This document shows positions 1-4,427 of a stretch of 5,511 nucleotides of DNA, one piece after another. Under the pieces are notes generated by a model, which saw only the letters and a program-made list of their open reading frames with translations, did not search any database and was not told the origin of the DNA. The position numbers and the translations under genes were made by a program. The DNA is from Clostridiales bacterium (GTDB taxonomy: Bacteria; Bacillota; Clostridia; Christensenellales; Christensenellaceae), in NCBI GenBank assembly GCA_003510345.1, contig DOMW01000193.1:3751-9261 (forward strand), in the 5' to 3' direction. Each line of letters opens with the position of its first letter. The first letter of the stretch is position 1.

Positions 1-27
1 ATCCTTGATGTACACGCTGGCAATCAT
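1..27 (-). CDS. 5' end of a leftward gene of unknown function (partial)
   Basis: Only the first nine codons are in the window, reading MIASVYIKD, with the ATG at 27-25 of the minus strand. The start is supported by a GGAGAG ribosome binding site about six bases upstream on the minus strand and by an AT-rich upstream region with spaced direct repeats. The gene is divergent from the recombinase operon. Nine residues are too few to assign a family. It could be an element gene such as a regulator, or the first gene outside the element. Confidence 0.4.
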
Positions 28-41
28 TTTTTCTCTCCATA

Positions 42-78
42 TTAAGCGACAATCGATATCTGCTATTTAAACGACAAT
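42..78 (-). promoter_or_regulatory. Pair of 12-bp direct repeats, candidate operator of the leftward gene
   Basis: TTAAGCGACAAT (42-53) and TTAAACGACAAT (67-78) match at 11 of 12 bases and lie 25 bp apart. In the sense of the leftward gene they read ATTGTCGCTTAA and ATTGTCGTTTAA, 15 to 51 bases upstream of its ATG. Two same-facing copies in a promoter region suggest binding of a regulator. The TTGTCG core resembles the start of the Spo0A box (TGTCGAA) of spore-forming Firmicutes, but the last two bases do not match, so an element-encoded repressor is equally possible. No clean -35/-10 pair was found for the leftward gene. Confidence 0.4.
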
Positions 79-109
79 GTATCAGTCTATTTAATATTGT
101 AATTTATCA

Positions 110-138
110 TTGCGTTTCTGTCAATCTCACATTACGAT
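110..138 (+). promoter_or_regulatory. Weak candidate promoter for the recombinase leader
   Basis: TTGCGT (110-115) and TACGAT (133-138) are separated by exactly 17 bases, the preferred sigma-A spacing. The match is only moderate (3/6 and 4/6). It overlaps the inverted repeat at 112-146, so a protein bound to that repeat would cover both boxes. It would give a leader of roughly 300 nt before tnpW. Confidence 0.25.
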
Positions 139-146
139 AGAAACGC
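112..146. repeat. Imperfect inverted repeat, candidate recombinase or regulator site
   Basis: GCGTTTCTGTC (112-122) and GATAGAAACGC (136-146) are complementary over 11 bp with one G/T mismatch, around a 13-base centre. It sits where base composition changes from AT-rich (1-110) to GC-rich (from about 140). Large serine recombinases act on short, imperfectly palindromic attachment sites often close to their own gene, so this is a candidate element end. A regulatory dyad over the promoter is the alternative. Confidence 0.4.
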
Positions 147-154
147 GGGAATGA

Positions 155-220
155 TCACACTGTGACCGTCCCCGTATCTTACAACTGAATACCGCAGCCG
201 GTCAGATACCGGAATCACAG
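155..220. repeat. REP-like structured segment with GGGGACGGT motif
   Basis: An 11-base palindrome TCACAcTGTGA (155-165) is followed by CCGTCCCCG, which reads GGGGACGGT on the minus strand. The segment can fold: CTGTGA (160-165) pairs with TCACAG (215-220), and GTATCT (174-179) pairs with AGATAC (204-209), extended by C172/C173 with G211/G212 around a bulged C210. GGGGACGGT next to such dyads is remembered from REP-like repeats linked to Y1 (TnpA-REP) transposases, but no such transposase is present here. The assignment is by resemblance only. Confidence 0.3.
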
Positions 221-324
221 CCTTGCCACGCGGCGTCGGAGGCGCCAAGCGAGGTGATGTTTTTGGACAGCAATGGCGAAACGCGCTTTGGTCGAACAGG
301 ATCGGGCGCAGGAACGGGGCCGGG

Positions 325-405
325 ATGAAAGCGGAAACAAACACAAGGGAATGCCTGTGCTTTCCTCCGAAAAGCCGTGGTGCCTGCCCGCCTTGTAAAA
401 CATGA
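325..405 (+). CDS. Possible Cys-rich leader peptide, 26 aa
   Basis: An ATG at 325 opens a 26-codon frame (MKAETNTRECLCFPP...) ending in TGA at 403-405, with four Cys including a CPPC near the end. The only upstream purine box is AGGA (310-313), 11 bases from the ATG, so initiation would be weak. Its interest is positional. A ribosome reading its last codons would cover the left arm (384-389) of the hairpin in front of tnpW, and the stop codon lies in that hairpin's loop, as in leader-peptide attenuators. No homolog is recognised and it may be non-coding. Confidence 0.25.
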   Translation: MKAETNTRECLCFPPKSRGACPPCKT

Positions 406-428
406 GGGCAGTATATATTTATATTTTT
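384..428 (+). terminator. Hairpin plus T-rich tract before tnpW, candidate attenuator
   Basis: CTGCCC (384-389) and GGGCAG (406-411) form a perfect 6-bp stem with a 16-base loop, in which TGT (394-396) can pair with ACA (400-402). It is followed by an AT-rich run ending in TTTTT (424-428), immediately before the tnpW ribosome binding site AAAGGAG (430-436). The first bases after the stem alternate T and A, so termination would be weaker than usual. TTGTAA (393-398) and TATTTA (416-421) at 17-base spacing offer an alternative reading as a poor promoter. Confidence 0.4.
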
Positions 429-445
429 GAAAGGAGCCGGACGAT

Positions 446-694
446 ATGCAGATTAATGAAAATACTATGAGGGTTGCGGCGGATGAAAAGCAGTCCGCCG
501 GACTGCCCCACATGCGCAAGCGGATCGGTTCCACAGTCTACGAGGTGAATATCCACTTCAATCAGGACGCAAAGGAGACGATGGACGATAAAATTCTGCG
601 GCTTATCAGAAATGACTTGAATAAAGTGGCGGCGGGCGTTAACATGGCAGTACCGCAAACGAGCCGGTTGCCTGAAAGGAGTTCAGCGGCATGA
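446..694 (+). CDS. tnpW: TnpW-family transposon-encoded small protein
   Basis: An 82-aa protein. Residues about 25-59 carry the conserved core of the TnpW family: KRIGSTVYEVNIHF, then a KETMDDKILRLIRND-like helix. The N-terminal 20 residues are variable and polar, and the C-terminal 20 are low in conserved features. There is no signal peptide or membrane segment. The start is set by AAAGGAG at 430-436, nine bases before the ATG. Its stop overlaps the recombinase start (ATGA at 691-694), so the two are translationally coupled. In clostridial elements this family is found next to TnpX-type recombinases. Its biochemical role is not established; a helper or modulator of the recombinase is an inference from this pairing. 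Family assignment is firm, function is not. Confidence 0.85.
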   Translation: MQINENTMRVAADEKQSAGLPHMRKRIGSTVYEVNIHFNQDAKETMDDKILRLIRNDLNKVAAGVNMAVPQTSRLPERSSAA

Positions 695-2472
695 ACGAAA
701 ACAGGCTAAAGGCAAATATCCTTTACGAGAGGCTGTCCCGCGATGATGAGTTGCAGGGGCCGTCCAATTCTATTGTCAACCAGAGCGCATTGCTGGAGGA
801 ATACGCTGAGAAAAATGGATTTGTCCCATATGTCCATATTTCTGACGATGGATACTCCGGGACGAATTTTCAGCGTCCCGGCTGGGAGCGGCTCATCGAA
901 CAGGTCGAGAGCGGCAACATATCAACCATTATTATTAAGGACCTGTCGCGCATGGGGCGCGACTACCTTCGTGTCGGGCTTTACAGGGAGATGTTCCGGG
1001 AAAAGGGCGTGCGCCTGATTGCTGTGAACGATGGCTTCGACAGCGCGAAGGGCGAGGACGATTTCACACCGTTCAAGGAAATTATCGCGGAGTGGTACGC
1101 AAGGGATACATCGAAGAAGATAAAATCTGTACTGCACAAAAAGGGACGCGACGGCAAGCCGATGTGCAACACGCCTATCTACGGATATCGGAAAAACACA
1201 GGAGACGGAACGCCGTGGATTATCGATGAGGAAGCGGCGGAGGTAGTGCGCCGGGTATTCCGATTAGCCGTTAACGGAAAAGGCGTAACGCAGATCGCCG
1301 GGATACTGGCGAAGGATAAAGTTGAGAGGCCATCATATTATATGGTCAGCCACGGCATACAAGCGGATTCTAAATTGTTTGATCCTGTCTTGCAGTATAG
1401 CTGGCATGGGAGTACAGTCGCCAGACTGCTGGAACGACGCGAGTATATCGGAGACTTGGTCAATTTCAAAACGCATAAGCCATCTTACAAAAGAAATTCC
1501 TATGTGCGCAATCCGCCAGAAGAACATATGGTGTTTCAGGGCGCTATCCCTGCCATCATCGACGCAGAGACATGGGAACTCGTTCAGAAGCTGCGGCAAA
1601 CGCCGCGCCGTATAAACAAGTCAGGCGCGGCTAATCCGTTGACAGGCATGGTATTCTGCGCGGATTGCGGAGCAAAAATGACCAATAGGCGTAACGGGTA
1701 TAAGGAGAATGGGGATGGATCGGGTTCATACGCGAATGATAACTACGAGTGTTCAACCAACCGTATCGCGGGTGCGCAGCACATCAAAAAATGCAGTATG
1801 CATTATATCAATACGAATACGCTGCGCAAACTGATATTGGACGCAATACGGGAGATAAGCGCCTATGCTCTCAATAACGAGGATGAGTTCATGAAAAAGC
1901 TGTGTGCGGAGTCAGCCGTCAAACAGGCGGAGACAGTAGTAGCCCATAAAAAGCGGCTTGCGAAGAACGAAAAGCGCATAGCGGAACTCGATTTGCTGTT
2001 TCGGAAGGTATACGAAGACCATGCAATCGGCAGGCTCTCGGATGATCGGTTCGAACGCATGTCCATCGATTACGAGCGCGAAGAGGCGGAGATTAAATCA
2101 TGTAACACCGTGTTGCGCGCGGAGCTTGAACAACGTGAGTGTAACAGTATGAATACCGATAGGTTTATGGAGCTTGCCCGCCGGTACACGGCCTTTGATG
2201 AACTCACGACTCCTATGCTGAATGAGTTCATACAGAAAGTGATTATTCATGAAGCCGATCGCTCGAGCGGGTATCGCCTTCAGAAAGTCGATATATGGTT
2301 CAACTTCATTGGTAATTTTGAACTGCCGAATTTAGAAGTGACGCCTGAGCCTATGGATGACGTGGCTTTTGCGAATCTGATGCATAAGAGGAAAAAGCAC
2401 ACTGAGGCCGCGAGGCGTTATCGCGCAAAACAGAAAGAAGAACAGCGGGTGAAGCAAACTGAACCCGCGTAA
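691..2472 (+). CDS. TnpX-type large serine recombinase (593 aa)
   Basis: Catalyses excision and integration of the element by double-strand cleavage through a serine nucleophile. The N-terminal resolvase domain (about 8-155) has the catalytic Ser16 in YERLSRDDE, the DDGYSGTNFQRP segment (52-63), and the KDLSRMGRDYL motif with Lys83, Arg87 and Arg90. A recombinase domain follows (about 165-300, starting near PIYGY). A zinc ribbon uses Cys323, Cys326, Cys354 and Cys368. A charged coiled coil (about 390-480) precedes a DUF4368-like C-terminal region (FIQKVIIHEADR through VDIWFNFIG). The tail is basic. These features match Tn4451 TnpX relatives, although TnpX itself is longer (about 700 aa). The start follows AAAGGAG (675-681) by nine bases and overlaps the tnpW stop. 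All catalytic residues seem intact, so it is probably active. Confidence 0.95.
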   Translation: MNENRLKANILYERLSRDDELQGPSNSIVNQSALLEEYAEKNGFVPYVHISDDGYSGTNFQRPGWERLIEQVESGNISTIIIKDLSRMGRDYLRVGLYREMFREKGVRLIAVNDGFDSAKGEDDFTPFKEIIAEWYARDTSKKIKSVLHKKGRDGKPMCNTPIYGYRKNTGDGTPWIIDEEAAEVVRRVFRLAVNGKGVTQIAGILAKDKVERPSYYMVSHGIQADSKLFDPVLQYSWHGSTVARLLERREYIGDLVNFKTHKPSYKRNSYVRNPPEEHMVFQGAIPAIIDAETWELVQKLRQTPRRINKSGAANPLTGMVFCADCGAKMTNRRNGYKENGDGSGSYANDNYECSTNRIAGAQHIKKCSMHYINTNTLRKLILDAIREISAYALNNEDEFMKKLCAESAVKQAETVVAHKKRLAKNEKRIAELDLLFRKVYEDHAIGRLSDDRFERMSIDYEREEAEIKSCNTVLRAELEQRECNSMNTDRFMELARRYTAFDELTTPMLNEFIQKVIIHEADRSSGYRLQKVDIWFNFIGNFELPNLEVTPEPMDDVAFANLMHKRKKHTEAARRYRAKQKEEQRVKQTEPA

Positions 2473-2481
2473 CAAAAACAC

Positions 2482-2509
2482 ATGGCGGCTCGCAAAAGCG
2501 GGCCGCCAT
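2482..2509. repeat. Strong 12-bp hairpin after the recombinase stop
   Basis: 2482-2493 pairs fully with 2498-2509 (ATGGCGGC against GCCGCCAT, then one T/G wobble and CGC against GCG) around an AAAA loop. It begins nine bases after the recombinase stop. On the plus strand it is not followed by a T-run. On the minus strand the stem is followed by GTGTTTTTGTT, so it looks like a terminator for leftward transcription, or a transcript-stabilising 3' structure for the recombinase mRNA. The ATG inside the left arm is not taken as a start codon. Confidence 0.6.
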
Positions 2510-2515
2510 TCTCTG

Positions 2516-2544
2516 CCCAGGATATTCGTGTCCGGGGATTTTTT
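2516..2544 (+). terminator. Intrinsic terminator between recombinase and transfer operon
   Basis: 2516-2524 pairs with 2529-2537 (CCC/GGG, an A/G mismatch, then GGA/TCC, a T/G wobble and A/T) around a TTCG loop, and is followed by A and six T (2538-2544). This is the classic rho-independent layout. The T-run is only two bases from the GAGGAGG ribosome binding site of the next gene. Transcription of the downstream operon must therefore either read through this site or start inside it. Confidence 0.7.
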
Positions 2545-2562
2545 ATGAGGAGGTTTATCGAT

Positions 2563-2946
2563 ATGGAGAAAAAACGAGGCAGAGGGCGGCCGTGCGTTAC
2601 GGAAAAGATTGCTGGCAGTAACGCGGCTTTTTATGAGTCTGTTATAGCGGGCGGCAAAAAATACCGATCCCGGCGTTCGATATCAGACACGGCGTATATG
2701 TACACAGCGGCGAAAGTATTATCGGAAGCCGCTTCCGAAATTGATGGATTGGAGATGATCTGCGGTCCGGATTATATGTGCCGAAGTATCTTAAACCAGT
2801 TGGGGCGTATGCTTCGGATAGAGGGATACAGCGAAAATGATGTGATAGAGATTGCCAGGGAGGCAGTTAAGGGTAAGAAAGACGGATACAGCGTAAAGGA
2901 AATTGAAAAGTACATCCGGCACGGAAGAATGACGGGCGAGTGGTAA
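2563..2946 (+). CDS. Uncharacterised small basic protein with AT-hook-like N-terminus
   Basis: A 127-aa protein I cannot assign to a named family, although similar small genes are common beside mobilization genes in clostridial elements. The N-terminus MEKKRGRGRP carries an RGRGRP core typical of AT-hooks, which bind the minor groove of AT-rich DNA. The rest looks mainly helical, with a central part (about 40-85) and a charged C-terminal part ending YSVKEIEKYIRHGRMTGEW. There is no signal peptide or membrane segment. The start at 2563 is chosen over an in-frame ATG at 2482 because GAGGAGG (2547-2553) lies nine bases before it, while the 2482 ATG sits in a hairpin and upstream of a terminator. 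It is the first gene of the transfer operon; a DNA-binding or regulatory role is inferred only from the basic N-terminus. Confidence 0.8.
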   Translation: MEKKRGRGRPCVTEKIAGSNAAFYESVIAGGKKYRSRRSISDTAYMYTAAKVLSEAASEIDGLEMICGPDYMCRSILNQLGRMLRIEGYSENDVIEIAREAVKGKKDGYSVKEIEKYIRHGRMTGEW

Positions 2947-2957
2947 GCACTCCCGTC
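2931..2957. repeat. Stem-loop at the gene end before mobC, candidate oriT part
   Basis: GACGG (2931-2935) pairs with CCGTC (2953-2957) and GAGTG (2938-2942) with CACTC (2948-2952), leaving a two-base bulge (2936-2937) and the loop GTAAG. The loop holds most of the preceding gene's TAA stop. A second small palindrome GTCTGgCAGAC (2955-2965) overlaps its right edge. No T-run follows, so it is a poor terminator. Inverted repeats next to mobC/relaxase genes are typical of oriT regions, but no nic consensus is recognised. Confidence 0.35.
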
Positions 2958-2988
2958 TGGCAGACATTATTTGAAGGAGGAACAGCTT

Positions 2989-3336
2989 ATGCGTAATTTA
3001 CATCGCAATATAAACATCGGTTTCCGCGTGACGGAGGAAGAACAGGAACTCCTTCACAAGCGCATGAATGAAGTTGGCATCAGCAATCTCCGGGCATTTC
3101 TTTTGAAGATGGCTTTAAACGGCTACATTATTAATCTCGACTTGAAGGATGTTCGTGAGTGCTCACGGCTGTTACGGATCGTAAGCAATAACGTGAATCA
3201 AATTGCCCGTCATGTTAATTCGGGCGGTAATATCTATTCTGTCAATATCGCTGATGTACAAACCAAGCTGGACGGCATATGGCAGCAGCAGAACAAAATA
3301 ATTCGTGATTTATCAAAAGTATTGGAGGCGGCGTGA
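2989..3336 (+). CDS. mobC: MobC-type relaxosome accessory protein
   Basis: A 115-aa protein matching the bacterial mobilization MobC family. These proteins bind oriT and help the relaxase open and nick DNA. The N-terminal part (about 5-40: NINIGFRVTEEEQELLHKRM, then an AFLLKMALNGYIIN segment) has the ribbon-helix-helix character of the family. The diagnostic block SNNVNQIARHVNSGGNIY lies in the second half, followed by a helix ending IIRDLSKVLEAA. The start is set by AAGGAGG (2974-2980), eight bases before the ATG; an in-frame TTG at 2971 lies before this site and is rejected. The stop overlaps the next start (TGATG at 3334-3338), showing coupling with the helicase gene. Length is normal for the family. 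Confidence 0.88.
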   Translation: MRNLHRNINIGFRVTEEEQELLHKRMNEVGISNLRAFLLKMALNGYIINLDLKDVRECSRLLRIVSNNVNQIARHVNSGGNIYSVNIADVQTKLDGIWQQQNKIIRDLSKVLEAA

Positions 3337-4427
3337 TGGGAGATTTGAAGATAATAACGATGCGGGATGTCGAGGCGGAGCGGGTGCGGTTCCTATGGAA
3401 CCCATATATCCCATCTGGTAAAATATCGATAGTGCAGGGCGATCCCGGCAGCGGCAAGACTACAATGATGCTGGCAATAGCCGCTGCCGTAACCAGAGGC
3501 GACGCGTTGCCGAACGGAGGAACCGCTGCTCCCGCCAGCGTAATATTCCAGACTGCCGAGGACGGGCTGGCAGATACCATCAAGCCGCGCTTGGAGCAGC
3601 TGGGCGCGGACTGCGGCAGGGTGCATGTCATAGATGAAAGCGAAGAGGCGTTATCGCTTGCGGATGAGCGTATAGAGCAGGCCATCATACGGACGGACGC
3701 GAAGATGCTTATAATCGATCCGTTGCAAGCCTATCTCGGCGGTTCGGATATGCGCAGCGCAACCGGCGTTCGCCCGCTTATGAAGTCGCTGGGCGCGGTG
3801 GCGGAGCGCACCGGCTGCGCCATAGTCATAATTGGGCACTTAAATAAAAAAGGCGGCAAGGCTCAGTACCGTGGCTTGGGCAGCATTGATATATACGCCG
3901 CAGCCCGAAGCGTTCTCACTGTCGGCAAGATTGATGTGGACGAAAATATGCGTGCGGTTGTTCACGGGAAATCTAACCTTGCGCAGGCAGGTTCGCCGCT
4001 CGCTTTCGGGCTTGATTCTGTAGGTGGATTGACTTGGCTGGGTGAATATGAAATTACGTTGGATGAATTACTGGCCGGGAAGTCGGCGCAGCAGTCCGAG
4101 AGCCGGTTGGGACAGGCGATGCGGTTCATCAAGGACGAGTTGGCGGGAGGCGAAGTGTCCGCCGCCGAAATGATTCAGCGGGCTGCCGACAGCGGTATTC
4201 CTAAGATGACATTGGATAGAGCGAAACAGACGCTGGGCGTTAAGTCAGTTAAGCGCGGGAGCCAATGGTTTTGGGCGCTGGGCGGAGGTGAAGATATTCA
4301 AGGCATTCATGCGGGAGGCATGAATACCTTGCCGCAAACGCAGGCAGGGAAAGGGTTTACGGCCCGTCAAGAACACCAAGATATTCATGCGGCTAAGTTG
4401 AATACCTTGTCCCGTGAGGCTGTCTGA
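3336..4427 (+). CDS. RepA-like RecA-fold ATPase / putative replicative helicase
   Basis: A 363-aa cytoplasmic AAA_25/RepA-type ATPase, the family of the hexameric RSF1010 RepA helicase. Walker A is GDPGSGKT (35-42), a TAED segment with Glu75 is the likely catalytic acid, Walker B is LIIDPLQAY (125-133), and GHLNKKGG (167-174) carries the conserved His168. After the ATPase core (to about 235), a winged-helix-like domain (about 255-315, SRLGQAMRFIKDEL to GSQWFWAL) is typical of element-borne members. The tail (about 316-363) is variable and contains two 11-residue repeats, QGIHAGGMNTL (322-332) and QDIHAAKLNTL (348-358). The ATG at 3336 is chosen over GTG at 3333 because GGAGG (3324-3328) is then seven bases away. 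It probably unwinds the excised or transferred DNA. DnaB-like and RadA-like proteins are less likely because both lack this arrangement. Confidence 0.85.
   Translation: MGDLKIITMRDVEAERVRFLWNPYIPSGKISIVQGDPGSGKTTMMLAIAAAVTRGDALPNGGTAAPASVIFQTAEDGLADTIKPRLEQLGADCGRVHVIDESEEALSLADERIEQAIIRTDAKMLIIDPLQAYLGGSDMRSATGVRPLMKSLGAVAERTGCAIVIIGHLNKKGGKAQYRGLGSIDIYAAARSVLTVGKIDVDENMRAVVHGKSNLAQAGSPLAFGLDSVGGLTWLGEYEITLDELLAGKSAQQSESRLGQAMRFIKDELAGGEVSAAEMIQRAADSGIPKMTLDRAKQTLGVKSVKRGSQWFWALGGGEDIQGIHAGGMNTLPQTQAGKGFTARQEHQDIHAAKLNTLSREAV
4299..4331 (+). repeat. Palindromic 33-bp repeat, copy 1
   Basis: The left arm (4299-4312, CAAGGCATTCATGC) and right arm (4318-4331, GCATGAATACCTTG) are complementary at 13 of 14 positions around GGGAG. 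It is one of two copies, 78 bp apart, and encodes helicase residues 322-332. AAGATATTCA at 4291-4300 is a further partial copy of the left arm as found in copy 2. A possible binding site or fold-forming RNA element inside a coding region. Confidence 0.6.
4377..4409 (+). repeat. Palindromic 33-bp repeat, copy 2
   Basis: Identical to copy 1 at 25 of 33 bases, with the differences at two sites near the left end and in the centre. Its own arms (CAAGATATTCA, 4377-4387; TGAATACCTTG, 4399-4409) pair at 10 of 11 positions. It encodes helicase residues 348-358 in the same frame and ends 17 bases before the relaxase ATG. Confidence 0.6.

Larger units (their letters stand above)
147..445 (+). other. Gene-poor structured leader upstream of tnpW
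   Basis: About 300 bases without a convincing protein gene. Open frames exist on both strands but lack good start signals and have low-complexity, Arg/Pro/Cys-rich translations. Besides the REP-like part and the leader peptide candidate, there are short pairings: GCTTT (359-363) with AAAGC (371-375), and ACAAGG (343-348) with CCTTGT (391-396). The second is a fold competing with the hairpin at 384-411. The layout, a long leader with alternative hairpins ending just before a strong ribosome binding site, suggests control of tnpW-recombinase expression by transcript structure. Confidence 0.45.

Noticed and set aside
1..27. MIASVYIKD as the start of a second serine recombinase (resembling VYIRVST)
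   Set aside because: Only nine residues are visible and the diagnostic Arg-x-Ser is not there (KD in place of RVS), so no family is claimed.
223..405. Sixty-codon plus-strand frame opening with TTG in the leader
   Set aside because: It has no ribosome binding site at the TTG and its first half is Arg/Gly-rich with no family resemblance. Only the shorter ATG-started part (325-405) is kept, as a low-confidence leader peptide.
393..421. TTGTAA-N17-TATTTA as main promoter of tnpW
   Set aside because: The match is poor and would place the transcript start at the edge of the ribosome binding site. The hairpin plus AT/T-rich tract explains the sequence at least as well.
202..534. Minus-strand frames across the leader and the start of tnpW
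   Set aside because: They overlap the well-supported tnpW gene, lack start signals, and their Pro/Arg/Cys-rich translations look like products of GC-rich non-coding DNA.
2482..2562. Upstream ATG extending the 127-aa protein to 154 aa
   Set aside because: The ATG lies in the left arm of a strong hairpin, has no ribosome binding site, and precedes an intrinsic terminator. The ATG at 2563 has GAGGAGG at ideal spacing.
2971..2988. TTG start extending MobC by six residues
   Set aside because: It lies before the AAGGAGG box that serves the ATG at 2989, so the extra codons would be the ribosome binding site itself.
3242..3688. Minus-strand 148-codon frame opposite the helicase gene
   Set aside because: It is antisense to the Walker A region of a clear ATPase gene, with a Ser/Ile/Pro-rich translation and no start signal.
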